Assembly (NCBI RefSeq): GCF_000220525.1
Contig: NZ_AFPK01000066.1
Location: 1-50,907, forward strand
Length of the DNA: 50,907 nucleotides
Direction of reading: 5' to 3'
Origin: Ochrovirga pacifica
GTDB lineage: Bacteria; Bacteroidota; Bacteroidia; Flavobacteriales; Flavobacteriaceae
Positions 24,560 to 34,131 of the stretch are shown here, piece by piece; position 1 is the first letter of the stretch, and each line of letters opens with the position of its first letter. A program made the position numbers and the translations under genes. The notes beneath the pieces are model-generated. The model worked only from the letters and a program-made list of their open reading frames with translations. It did no database searches and was not told the origin of the DNA.

Positions 24560-26023
24560 ATGAAACCAACAGACATAAAAACATTTGGAGCATTAAAAGC
24601 AGCAGGATATCAATCGAAAGGAATTAAAGAAGAATTAAGAAACAATTTAATTCAATTAAAAAAAGAAAAGCAAGCTACTTTTACAGGGGTGCATGGATAC
24701 GAAAACAGTGTAATTCCGCAATTAGAAAGAGCCTTGTTATCCAAACACAATATCAACCTATTGGGGTTAAGAGGACAAGCCAAAACGAGATTGGCACGTC
24801 AAATGGTACATTTGTTAGATGAATACGTTCCTGTAGTAGCAGGTTCGGAAATTAATGATGACCCCTTTGCTCCTATCTCTAGATATGCTCAAGAATTAAT
24901 AGCAGAAAAAGGGGACGAAACCCCGATTACATGGTTGCACAGATCGGAACGATTTGCCGAAAAATTAGCCACACCAGATGTAACTGTAGCTGATATTATT
25001 GGAGATGTAGACCCCATAAAAGCAGCCAATTTAAAGTTGTCTTATGCCGATGATCGCGTAATACACTACGGAATGATTCCTCGTGCCAACCGTTGTATTT
25101 TTGTTATTAACGAACTCCCCGATTTACAAGCTAGAATTCAGGTTGCTTTGTTTAACATTCTACAAGAAGGAGACATACAAATTAGAGGATTTAAACTCCG
25201 ATTTAACCTAGACATGCAATTTGTTTTTACTGCCAATCCGGAAGATTACACCAACCGTGGGAGTATTATTACACCATTAAAAGACCGTATTGGTTCTCAA
25301 ATTCTAACCCATTACCCTAGCAATATTCAGATTGCCAAAACCATTACACAACAAGAAGCCAAGTTAGAAAATGCACAAAAAGACCCTATTTACGTTCCCG
25401 AACTGGCTAAAGATTTGATAGAACAAATAGGTTTTGAAGCCAGACAAAGTGAGTTTGTAGATGTAAAAAGCGGTGTAAGTGCTCGTTTAAGTATTTCTGC
25501 TTATGAAAATTTAATCAGTAGTGCAGAACTAAGAATGTTAACCACCGAAGAATCTGAAACTACGGTTCGTTTAAGCGATTTTATGGGGATTATTCCTGCT
25601 ATTAACGGAAAAATTGAATTGGTATACGAAGGAGAACAAGAAGGTGCTGCCAATGTAGCCGAAAATCTTTTAAGAGCAGCTATCAAAACTTTGTTTGCAT
25701 CGTACTTTCCTACCATAGAGAAATTGACACGCAAATCGGAAGTTACACCTTATGATGCTATTGTACAGTGGTTTTTAGAAGGAAGTTCTTTTGAGCTGCC
25801 GAACGATTTGACCAACCAAGAATACCAACAACAGTTAGACTATATTGCACCGCTTACAGATTTGATTCGCACCTACCAACCTGATTTAGACTCCAAAGAT
25901 CATCACTTCTTTAAAGAATTTATTTTATGGGCTTTGGTAGAACACAAAAAGTTAAGCAAAGTTGATTTAGAAGAAGGGTTTGGATTTAAAGATTCTTTTG
26001 AAAGTTTTATAGATGGAATTTAA
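24560..26023 (+). CDS. MoxR/ChlI-type AAA+ ATPase
   Basis: A 487-residue AAA+ protein. Walker A is GLRGQAKT (69-76). The Walker B region is CIFVINELPDL (179-189), with Asn184-Glu185 where Asp-Glu is usual. Sensor 1 is FVFTANPEDY, and an arginine-finger region PLKDRIGSQIL follows. An insert in the Walker A-to-B interval (DVDPIKAAN) is typical of the chelatase-like clade. It should remodel a partner using ATP together with the VWA protein encoded 8 bases upstream. Gene order and spacing imply one operon, ended by the bidirectional terminator at 26046-26082. Confidence 0.88.
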   Translation: MKPTDIKTFGALKAAGYQSKGIKEELRNNLIQLKKEKQATFTGVHGYENSVIPQLERALLSKHNINLLGLRGQAKTRLARQMVHLLDEYVPVVAGSEINDDPFAPISRYAQELIAEKGDETPITWLHRSERFAEKLATPDVTVADIIGDVDPIKAANLKLSYADDRVIHYGMIPRANRCIFVINELPDLQARIQVALFNILQEGDIQIRGFKLRFNLDMQFVFTANPEDYTNRGSIITPLKDRIGSQILTHYPSNIQIAKTITQQEAKLENAQKDPIYVPELAKDLIEQIGFEARQSEFVDVKSGVSARLSISAYENLISSAELRMLTTEESETTVRLSDFMGIIPAINGKIELVYEGEQEGAANVAENLLRAAIKTLFASYFPTIEKLTRKSEVTPYDAIVQWFLEGSSFELPNDLTNQEYQQQLDYIAPLTDLIRTYQPDLDSKDHHFFKEFILWALVEHKKLSKVDLEEGFGFKDSFESFIDGI

Positions 26024-26045
26024 AACAACAATACCGAAACCACAT

Positions 26046-26082
26046 AAAAAAGCTCTTTACCAAATAAGGTAAAGAGCTTTTT
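26046..26082. terminator. Bidirectional terminator between ATPase and TonB receptor genes
   Basis: AAAAAAGCTCTTTACC and GGTAAAGAGCTTTTT form a 15-bp perfect stem around the loop AAATAA, with A and T tracts at the base. It serves both convergent genes. Confidence 0.88.
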
Positions 26083-26105
26083 ACATATATAACTAAATTC
26101 TACAA

Positions 26106-28919
26106 TTAAAAAGTATAATTCAATTTGGTAAAGATTCCTCTTGGTAAAATAGGTACAACAATAAAGTTTCCGTTAGGATTGTTAGCAATATAATCTGCAT
26201 TTACTTGATTGGCATTTCCTCCAAAACTATTAGGTCCAAAGAAATTAGCCAACCCATCCGAATTTAACAAGTTTACTACGTTTACACTTAAATTCCAGTG
26301 CTTTTCAATAGACAACCCTGCTCCAACATCAAACGTACCATAGCTAGGCAATTCAAACGCATTGGCTATGTTTCCGTAACGTTTTCCCATATAGTGGTAG
26401 GTAGCAAAAGCATACCATTGATTTTGTTCGTAAAGTGCTTTTACATCAAACATCAACTCTGGGTTAAACGGAAGGTTTTTATCGTTAAAATTCTGTACAC
26501 TATCATCCGATTCATCTACTGTTCCATTGGCATTGTACACAGTCCAGTCTTCCGAAGTCGCTTTTTGGTAAACACCATTCCACTGTAAAGTCAAAAATGA
26601 AAAAGGTTGGTAAGCCGCTTCAAACTCTACCCCTAATGTATTAGAGCTGTTGAATTGTGTTGGAGTGTAAAAAACTGTATTGGTATCACCATTAAATTCA
26701 AAATTGGTATTCCCTATATTTTTTAACAAGCTATAAAATACAGTTCCTGCAAAACGAACCTGCTGTGCATTGTGCTTTAGCCCCAATTCTATTTGATGTA
26801 CTTCTTGTACTTCTCCTTTTTTAGGAATGGCTACATTGCTAAAGTTGTTAAAGTAATAATCAAATTCTGGAGCTTTATTTCCTTTAGAATAACGACTAAA
26901 CAACGAAGTATTTGCTTGTAATTTGTAATTAAGTCCAAGAGAATAAGAAAAATAATTGTAATCAAAATCAAAACTGTTGGTAGCACCTGTAGTTACTAAC
27001 ACTCCATTGTCATAATCGGTGGTAGCATCTCCATCAAATCCTCCATCTTGTTGCAAAGGTGCTGCATTGTGTTTGTTTCCTTTGTGAAAGATGTGTTCGT
27101 ATCTAAGTCCAGCATCTACAGACAAATCTGGAGTAATTTTCCATACGTCGTTTACAAAAACTGCTGTTTGATGTAGGGTTGCATCGGCTTTTTCAAAAAA
27201 TAAACCACCATAATTACTTACTCCGTTAGCATCAGACAATGCAAACACTGGGCTTCCAGGATTCTCTAAGGTAACCACTAGATTTCTAGGATTGTTTTCG
27301 TACGTAGCAAACACAAAGCTACTGTTGGTAAAATGCTCCATGTCAGAAAAACCATAATCTATTCCTAGGTTGATATCGTGTGCATCGGCTTTTTTACGAA
27401 ACACCAAACGATCCATAATTTCGGTGGTCTCTGTGTTTTTGTACCAAGCAGCTCCTCCTAACAAAGCATTGTTTGGCAAACTCCCTTGGGTATACGCAGC
27501 AGGTCCACCAACCAAAATAGCACTATTGTTAACCCCTGCTACCACTTGTCCGTTGTTGGCATCTCTAAAAACTACGTTCCCTATGGGAAAACCAGCTCCT
27601 GTAATAAAGTATGCCAAAGGATTGTCGATGCTTACAAAAGCATTACTGATGGTTGTTTGCCAATTGGCACTTTTACTAGAAAATTTCACATTGTTTTTTA
27701 CCGACCAGTCATTTCCTAGTTTCTGATCTAAATTCATTCCCACCAAAAGATCTTTGGCATGTACCCCTTGAGAAGGATCAAAAGAACTAGTGCTGGTTGC
27801 ACTGGTAGGAATTGTTGCCGAAAAGCTAGGTAATAATTGAGAAGTGTGACGAAAACTTTGCCCGTATACCGCTGTTGGGTTGTTCCAATTGTTAGCTGTA
27901 ACCCCATTCCATCTGTTGGTTCTATCATCTAGGACCTTTGCATAGAACTTAAAAAATCCTCTATCATTTTCTTTTATAAAGTTCAATTTAACTTGTCCTC
28001 CTTTGCTAAACGTAAAATCAACTTCTCTTGCACCTTCATCCTTTCTGTAATGACCTCCTACATTATAAAACCAATCGTTTCCCAAAGCACCATTCAACAA
28101 AAACTCATACTTTTGGTAAGCATTGTTTTTTCCTTGAATTCCACTAGTAATTTGCAACTGTCCTCCAAAACCTTCTCTTTTGTCTTGGCTGATGAAATTA
28201 TAGATTCCCCCAGGAGCATTCATAGCAGTAACAGAAGCACTTCCTCCTCTTACAGCCTCCAAACGCTGTGTAGTAAGATCCGACCTGTAAAAAAGATCTG
28301 GGCTATAATACGAATGCTGAATTAAACTAACAGGCAAACCATCTTCTTGTAGCGAAGTATAATACCATCCCAAATCGTCTTCTGCAGCAGCAGATACACC
28401 TCTAGTATATACTTTGGTATACACCTCTCCTGCAGATGCATCAGTAAAAGTCCCCGACACATTTCCAATCAAATCTGCCGTTCCTCTAGGAGTCAATTTG
28501 CTTAATGCTTCTTGAGACAACACACTTACAGATGTACTGGTTTCCATTTGTTTTCTAGGAGCAAAGGTTCCTGTAACCACCACTGTATTTAAGTTTTGAT
28601 AAGCTGTTTCTAATTCTACTGTTACTATTGATGAACTAGGTAATGTAATCCCTTTTTCTATAGCTTTGTATCCTAAAGAAGAAATATGAAGCGTAGTTGT
28701 ACCCGTAGGTAAATTTTCTATTACAAACATCCCGTTTTCATTTGTTAGGGCTGTTTTTTGTGAATTTGCAATTTTTACCAAAGCACTGGCAATAGGTTGT
28801 TGTTGTTTGTTAAGTACTTTTCCTTGTACATGGTGTTGTGCTATAGCTGTATTAGACAGAAGTAACACAAATGACACAAAAAATACATTTTTCATCATAA
28901 ATTTCTCGAAAAAATTCAT
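26106..28919 (-). CDS. TonB-dependent receptor (FecA-like)
   Basis: A 937-residue outer-membrane receptor. Signal peptide to about residue 27; the true start may be Met8 or Met9 (MMKNVFFV), which gives a more usual leader. Then come a carboxypeptidase-regulatory-like domain (about 28-112, HHVQGKVLNKQQQPIASALV), a TonB-box-like LNTVVVTG, a plug domain (LEAVRGGSASVTAMNAPGG) and a long beta-barrel ending GIFTKLNYTF. It lacks an STN domain and has no SusD partner nearby, so it is more like an iron-chelate, vitamin or small-oligomer receptor than a SusC. It stands alone, with no regulator next to it. The ligand is unknown. Confidence 0.9.
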   Translation of the reverse strand: MNFFEKFMMKNVFFVSFVLLLSNTAIAQHHVQGKVLNKQQQPIASALVKIANSQKTALTNENGMFVIENLPTGTTTLHISSLGYKAIEKGITLPSSSIVTVELETAYQNLNTVVVTGTFAPRKQMETSTSVSVLSQEALSKLTPRGTADLIGNVSGTFTDASAGEVYTKVYTRGVSAAAEDDLGWYYTSLQEDGLPVSLIQHSYYSPDLFYRSDLTTQRLEAVRGGSASVTAMNAPGGIYNFISQDKREGFGGQLQITSGIQGKNNAYQKYEFLLNGALGNDWFYNVGGHYRKDEGAREVDFTFSKGGQVKLNFIKENDRGFFKFYAKVLDDRTNRWNGVTANNWNNPTAVYGQSFRHTSQLLPSFSATIPTSATSTSSFDPSQGVHAKDLLVGMNLDQKLGNDWSVKNNVKFSSKSANWQTTISNAFVSIDNPLAYFITGAGFPIGNVVFRDANNGQVVAGVNNSAILVGGPAAYTQGSLPNNALLGGAAWYKNTETTEIMDRLVFRKKADAHDINLGIDYGFSDMEHFTNSSFVFATYENNPRNLVVTLENPGSPVFALSDANGVSNYGGLFFEKADATLHQTAVFVNDVWKITPDLSVDAGLRYEHIFHKGNKHNAAPLQQDGGFDGDATTDYDNGVLVTTGATNSFDFDYNYFSYSLGLNYKLQANTSLFSRYSKGNKAPEFDYYFNNFSNVAIPKKGEVQEVHQIELGLKHNAQQVRFAGTVFYSLLKNIGNTNFEFNGDTNTVFYTPTQFNSSNTLGVEFEAAYQPFSFLTLQWNGVYQKATSEDWTVYNANGTVDESDDSVQNFNDKNLPFNPELMFDVKALYEQNQWYAFATYHYMGKRYGNIANAFELPSYGTFDVGAGLSIEKHWNLSVNVVNLLNSDGLANFFGPNSFGGNANQVNADYIANNPNGNFIVVPILPRGIFTKLNYTF

Positions 28920-29049
28920 ATGGTTGTAATTTTAGATAGTTTTAATGAATAATAATTAAAAGAGTTGCCAAAAGTAAGTAAAAAAAGACTTCAATTGTTT
29001 ACTTTCATTCATTGAAAAAAAATAAACATAATTTATAGTAACCTTTCTC

Positions 29050-29424
29050 ATGAAAACAAGTATCAAACACACGGTCATTTCTATTGTATTGTCCTTATTA
29101 TTTACCTGCTTTGCTTGGTTGCAGCTTAACGATCCCGATCCTTTTTTATGGTTTGGTATTTATATAGGAGTCAGCCTTTTTTGTTGGGTAACTCCTTTTG
29201 TTAAGCTTCCTAAGCTTATTTATACTGTTGTAATTATAGCTTTGGCCATTTATGCAGCAACCTACTTCCGTTATTTGGTAGACTGGCTAAACACCTCACA
29301 CAAAGAAGAGATTTTTGGAAAAATGGTATACGAAAAACCTTATTTAGAAGGTTCTAGAGAATTTATTGGTTTGGTAATGGCCATTGCAGCTTTGTGGTAT
29401 TTAAGAAAAGTTGTAAAATCCTAA
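29050..29424 (+). CDS. TMEM220-like small membrane protein
   Basis: A 124-residue protein with four hydrophobic segments (about 8-26, 32-50, 56-72 and 104-120). The LQLNDPDPFLWFGIYIG stretch after the first helix is the signature of the TMEM220 family, which has no known function. It lies alone on the plus strand, 130 bases after the divergent TonB receptor start and 184 bases before the cytochrome lipoprotein gene. Confidence 0.78.
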   Translation: MKTSIKHTVISIVLSLLFTCFAWLQLNDPDPFLWFGIYIGVSLFCWVTPFVKLPKLIYTVVIIALAIYAATYFRYLVDWLNTSHKEEIFGKMVYEKPYLEGSREFIGLVMAIAALWYLRKVVKS

Positions 29425-29608
29425 ACCTTTAAAAAACCATGTCTTTATTTTTTCATTGAAGAAAATCAAACATTTTTTTTAGGTATCTTATTTAATTTTA
29501 TCACCCACAAAAAAAGAGTATGTTACAAATTTGATGTAATAAACGGTTAAAAATCATATATTTTTCAGTCAAATCAACTTTTGTTTTATAAAAAACCAAC
29601 TTACACCT

Positions 29609-31858
29609 ATGAGCAATTATCACAAATTTGGCCTTTTACTAACGGCTGTAGTTACCTTGGTAAGTAGCTGCAAAAACGAAGAAACAACTTACTTTGACAA
29701 TAAGTACACCAAACCCAAGATTATTAAAGAAGCTTCTTCTGCATTCCAATCTCCTGAAAAAAGTTTGGAATCTTTTTACTTGCCCGATGGCTATAAAATA
29801 GAATTGGTAGCAAGCGAACCTATGATTGATGAACCTGTGACTTTGGCTTGGGACGGAGATGGAAAAATGTACGTGGCCGAGATGAATACCTACATGCAAG
29901 ATGTAGATGGAACAGGAACCAATCGTTCTGTGAGTAAAATTAAACAACTGATAGATACCGATGGAGATGGAAAAATGGACAAAAGCACTATTTTTATAGA
30001 TAGTTTGATGTTGCCTAGAATGATTTTGCCTTTAGAGGATGGTGAGTTGGTGGTAAACGAAACCTATTCTTACGACCTGTGGCTGTACAAAGACACAAAC
30101 GGTGATGGGAAAGCGGACACCAAAAAACGTGTGTACTACAACCCAAAACGAAGAGGTGGAAATTTAGAACATCAACAAAGTGGATTGCTTTGGAATTTAG
30201 ACAACTGGGTTTATACGACCTACAACCCTATCCGTTTTCGTTTTACTAAAGACCGCGTAATTGCCGACACACTAGACCATATGCCTAGAGGACAATGGGG
30301 ATTGACACAAGACGACTTAGGGGTAATGTACTATTCCACTGCCGGAGGTGAAAACCCTGCTTACGGTTTTCAAAATCCTGCACCTTACGGAGACTATAGT
30401 CCTAATGAACGTTTGGAAGAAGGATTTATGGAAACTTGGCCTATTGTAGGAACTCCAGATGTGCAAGGAGGACCATTCCGTTTAAAAGAAGACGGAACAT
30501 TGAACCACTTTACAGGAGTTGCAGGACAAGAAATTTACAGAGGTCACAAATTGCCTAAAAACATGTATGGTGACTTGTTTATTCCAGAACCTGTAGGTCG
30601 CTTTGTAAGAAGAGCCAAAGTAAAAAATATAGACGGATTAAAAGTCTTATCTAACCCATACTACCAAACGGAATTCTTAGCTTCTACAGATTTAAACTTT
30701 AGACCTGTTTGGGCTTCTACAGGACCTGATGGAACGCTGTACTTGGTAGATATGTACCGTGGAATTATACAGGAAAGCAATTGGACAAGAAAAGGGAGTA
30801 AAATTCGCCCTGTGATTGAACGTAAAGGTTTGGACAAAAATATTGGCCGTGGACGTATTTACAGAATTGTACACGAAGATATTAGCCCAGATAAACAACC
30901 TAAGTTACTTAGTAAGTCATCAGAAGAGTTGGTATCTTACTTAGGACATCGTAATGGATGGTATCGAAATACAGCTCAAAAACTCATTATTTTAAGAGGA
31001 GATAAAAAAGTAATTCCAACCCTAACAGCCATAGCCAAAGGCAATCAAAGTTTGTGGAGCAAATGGTTTGGAGACAGTAGTAAAGATTATGGACTAGAGC
31101 GAATTCATGCATTGTGGACTTTAGAAGGTTTGGGAGTAGTTGATAAGCAGCTAATTAAAGAAAAAATACAAGACGAAGACCCTAGAGTTCGTGAAACAGC
31201 CATACGATTGAGCGAGCGTTTTATAAAAAATAAAGAAACCGAATTCTTATCCTTATACCAAGATTTGATAGAAGATCCTTCTTTAGATGTGGTACATCAA
31301 TTGGCATTGAGTTTACGATATAGCGAAACTAAGAAAGCAAGCTCTATGCTACATGAAATCAACAGAAAATATAGCGACAATCAAGTAATTTCTTATTCTG
31401 CATCGGAAAGCTTAAAGAAAGACGACGAAGTCTTATTGGCTCTGCAAGAACGAATAAAAGACAGACCTTCTGCACACAAAACAAGTATTATTAGAGGATA
31501 TGATATTTACAATGGATTGTGTATTACATGTCACGGTAAGGACTTAAAGGGAGCTAAAAATCAAGATGGATCTTTGGTAGCACCTCCACTAATTGGAAGC
31601 AAACGTGTAATGGGTGACAAAAGTAAGTTAATTAAAATTTTACTTAACGGTTTGATTGGTGAAGTTGACGGAAAAGATTATGGAGTGATGATGTCTTTAA
31701 AAGACAATGACAATATTTGGCTTGCCGATGTTCTTAGTTATGTTAGAGCTATGAATGACAAAGATATAGTACAAAGCTGGCCAGATGTTGGTAGAGTAAG
31801 ACAACGAAACAAACGTAAAGATTATTGGACATTAAAAGAATTAGCTAAATCAGAGTAA
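29609..31858 (+). CDS. PVC-type dehydrogenase-like lipoprotein with C-terminal cytochrome c domain
   Basis: A 749-residue lipoprotein (lipobox VSSC, Cys21). Residues about 50-440 form a beta-propeller like the membrane-bound dehydrogenase domain of the PVC group (LPDGYKIELVASEPMIDEPV, DTDGDGKMDKSTIF, DTNGDGKADTKKRVYY). Residues about 450-610 are helical repeats (HEAT-like). The C-terminus is a class I cytochrome c with heme site CITCH (638-642) and a likely Met ligand in GVMMSL. It probably oxidises a sugar or alcohol in the periplasm and passes electrons to heme. No electron partner is encoded nearby. Substrate unknown. Confidence 0.85.
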   Translation: MSNYHKFGLLLTAVVTLVSSCKNEETTYFDNKYTKPKIIKEASSAFQSPEKSLESFYLPDGYKIELVASEPMIDEPVTLAWDGDGKMYVAEMNTYMQDVDGTGTNRSVSKIKQLIDTDGDGKMDKSTIFIDSLMLPRMILPLEDGELVVNETYSYDLWLYKDTNGDGKADTKKRVYYNPKRRGGNLEHQQSGLLWNLDNWVYTTYNPIRFRFTKDRVIADTLDHMPRGQWGLTQDDLGVMYYSTAGGENPAYGFQNPAPYGDYSPNERLEEGFMETWPIVGTPDVQGGPFRLKEDGTLNHFTGVAGQEIYRGHKLPKNMYGDLFIPEPVGRFVRRAKVKNIDGLKVLSNPYYQTEFLASTDLNFRPVWASTGPDGTLYLVDMYRGIIQESNWTRKGSKIRPVIERKGLDKNIGRGRIYRIVHEDISPDKQPKLLSKSSEELVSYLGHRNGWYRNTAQKLIILRGDKKVIPTLTAIAKGNQSLWSKWFGDSSKDYGLERIHALWTLEGLGVVDKQLIKEKIQDEDPRVRETAIRLSERFIKNKETEFLSLYQDLIEDPSLDVVHQLALSLRYSETKKASSMLHEINRKYSDNQVISYSASESLKKDDEVLLALQERIKDRPSAHKTSIIRGYDIYNGLCITCHGKDLKGAKNQDGSLVAPPLIGSKRVMGDKSKLIKILLNGLIGEVDGKDYGVMMSLKDNDNIWLADVLSYVRAMNDKDIVQSWPDVGRVRQRNKRKDYWTLKELAKSE

Positions 31859-31881
31859 CTATACTCATAATTATTTTGCTA

Positions 31882-31919
31882 AAAAAAACAGGATTTGAAT
31901 CTTCAAATCCTGTTTTTTT
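31882..31919. terminator. Intrinsic terminator after the cytochrome lipoprotein
   Basis: AAAAAAACAGGATTTGA, loop ATCT, TCAAATCCTGTTTTTTT: a long perfect stem with an A/T base and a T tract on the plus strand. Confidence 0.9.
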
Positions 31920-32110
31920 ATAGCTATACATCATCCGTTATTTTGGTCTAATGAAAGGTGAACTATCTTCTTTAACTTGATGCAACTTTAACATAACTTT
32001 TTGTTAATCTATAGCCCAAACAAAGCCCCTAAATTGCGATGAGCTATTCTTTTTTGTAGATGATAATACAAAAACCTATAGTCTTTTACTTATCCTAATC
32101 TCCTTTAAAA

Positions 32111-33931
32111 ATGAAAAAAAAATTATATGAGTATTTTTGGTTGGTGTTATTGCTAACCACTACTAGCTATGCTCAACAAAGCTACTACAGTGATGTAGAT
32201 CTTAACAAAACAGGATTGGCTTTAAAAGAAGAACTTAGTTCCAAAATTACCAGTACGCACACTCGCTCTCTAAGCTACAGCGACGTATGGAATGCTTGTA
32301 AAGCTACCGATCAAAATCCTGATAATGCCAACGAAGTACTACTTATCTATGGATATCAAGATACTACTACAGGAACTTATGCCAGAAGAAGAAACATACA
32401 TCAAAATGGAGGTGGCAGTAGCGACTGGAACCGAGAACACAGTTATCCAAAATCGGTTGGAATCCCCAATCTAGGAACAAGCGGTCCGGGTGCTGATGCA
32501 CATCATTTAAGAGCTTCTGATGTAAAGTTGAATAACAATCGTGGTAGCAAAAAATACGCTGCTGGTTCAGGAAATGCTGGAAATTCTAACGGAGGTTGGT
32601 ATCCAGGAGATGAATGGAAAGGAGATGTTGCTCGTATGATGATGTATATGTATTTAAGATACGGTAGTAGATGTTTACCTTCTAACGTAGGAATAGGTAG
32701 TACTGCCAATACTCCAGATAACATGATTGATTTGTTTCTAATATGGAACGCACAAGACCCACCATCTGCTGTAGAGGTTCAACGAAACACATATCATGAA
32801 AACACAAGTCATAGTGCCGCACAAGGAAATAGGAACCCTTTTATAGACAACCCAAGACTAGCCACCCTTATATGGGGAGGACAGCCCGCTAAAGATACTT
32901 GGGGAATTTATGGAGGAAGCACTCCAGTATCTGATACCCAAGCTCCTACAGCACCTACCAACCTATCTATAGGAACCATAACTGCAAACTCTATTGTTTT
33001 AAATTGGTCAGCTGCTACCGACAATACCGCTGTTACAGGCTACGAAGTGTATCAAAATTCCGCTTTAGTGCAAACCACAACTATGACCCAACATACTGCA
33101 GCAGGGTTAACAGCAAATACCTCTTACTCCTTTTATGTAGTTGCTACAGATGCAGCTAACAATAAATCCAATTCAAGTGCTGTTATACAAGCCACTACAT
33201 CTGAAAATAATGGTGGAGGTAGTGAAACTCCAACAGGAGCTTCTTGTGGCACTGAAAATTTTGAAGAAACAGGTGCAACCTCTTCTAGTTACCGTTCTAT
33301 TGGCTGGACAGGAGATAATGGCAACCAGTGGTTTGCCGAAGGTGCAAGAAACGATGGAGATGCAGAGATTGCCACAAACAAAGGCTTGATTATTAATAGT
33401 GATAAAGAAGGACAAGTTTCTACCACACTAGGACACAACGGAATCCAAAGTTTTACACTAACTACCCAAAGAGTTTTTAGTGGAGGTTCGGGAAATTTAT
33501 CCATTAAAATCAATGGGAATACGGTAGGAACCATTCCTTTTAGCGATCAAGTTCAAACAACAACAATTCACGACATCAATATAGAGGGTACCGTGAATTT
33601 AGTAATCGAAAACAAGCAAAGTAGCAGACAACGTGTGGCTATTGATAACCTCAGTTGGACTTGTTATCAGAGTAGTTTGTCTAATAACCTAAAAAGAAAA
33701 ACCCCACCTTTTATTCGACCTAATCCTATTGATAACCATCAAAAATTGCAAATACACAATATATCATCAGTTATTGACTCACTAACTATTTATCAAACAA
33801 ATGGACAAATAGTTTTTAAGGCTGATGCACCAAAAAACAGCCTCGATTTAAGATTTCTATCAAGTGGAATTTACCTATTGCAACTACAAGTTGATGGACA
33901 GGTATATTATGAAAAGCTCATCAAAAAATAA
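32111..33931 (+). CDS. Secreted endonuclease I with FN3, jelly-roll and T9SS domains
   Basis: A 606-residue secreted nuclease. Signal peptide about 1-22. The endonuclease I (EndA/NucM) domain spans about 25-265, with the motifs DWNREHSYPKS (His110) and DAHHLRASD (His131/His132) for metal-dependent cutting of DNA or RNA. A fibronectin type III domain follows (about 275-363, APTAPTNLSIGTITANSIVL), then a beta-sandwich of about 140 residues starting at ASCGTENFEETG, and a type A sorting domain of the type IX system (about 528-606, IRPNPIDN to YEKLIKK). It likely degrades extracellular nucleic acid for nutrients. It stands alone between two terminators. Confidence 0.9.
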   Translation: MKKKLYEYFWLVLLLTTTSYAQQSYYSDVDLNKTGLALKEELSSKITSTHTRSLSYSDVWNACKATDQNPDNANEVLLIYGYQDTTTGTYARRRNIHQNGGGSSDWNREHSYPKSVGIPNLGTSGPGADAHHLRASDVKLNNNRGSKKYAAGSGNAGNSNGGWYPGDEWKGDVARMMMYMYLRYGSRCLPSNVGIGSTANTPDNMIDLFLIWNAQDPPSAVEVQRNTYHENTSHSAAQGNRNPFIDNPRLATLIWGGQPAKDTWGIYGGSTPVSDTQAPTAPTNLSIGTITANSIVLNWSAATDNTAVTGYEVYQNSALVQTTTMTQHTAAGLTANTSYSFYVVATDAANNKSNSSAVIQATTSENNGGGSETPTGASCGTENFEETGATSSSYRSIGWTGDNGNQWFAEGARNDGDAEIATNKGLIINSDKEGQVSTTLGHNGIQSFTLTTQRVFSGGSGNLSIKINGNTVGTIPFSDQVQTTTIHDINIEGTVNLVIENKQSSRQRVAIDNLSWTCYQSSLSNNLKRKTPPFIRPNPIDNHQKLQIHNISSVIDSLTIYQTNGQIVFKADAPKNSLDLRFLSSGIYLLQLQVDGQVYYEKLIKK

Positions 33932-33962
33932 AAAACTACTTTTATATAGTTCTAGAATCTAT

Positions 33963-33988
33963 AAAACCCTAGTAATTACTAGGGTTTT
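33963..33988. terminator. Intrinsic terminator after the endonuclease gene
   Basis: AAAACCCTAGTAA and TTACTAGGGTTTT form a perfect 13-bp inverted repeat. It can act on both strands and sits 31 bases after the endonuclease stop. Confidence 0.8.
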
Positions 33989-34131
33989 ATTATTTACTAT
34001 TGTTTTTTGATGCAATATCTTATTTCTTATGAAACAAATGGTATCATGTATTTAACTCTCGCTTTCTCAAAAGAATTTTAAATCAAATAGCAAATCACAT
34101 TTCTAAAACTTACATAAATACCGGGTATTCC

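Noticed and set aside
26106..28919. SusC-type glycan transporter
   Set aside because: No SusD partner or STN domain; the plug and context fit a general TonB-dependent receptor better.
29567..29579. 13-base match (AGTCAAATCAACT) to the putative integrase arm motif
   Set aside because: A single 13-mer in AT-rich DNA far from the element is expected by chance.
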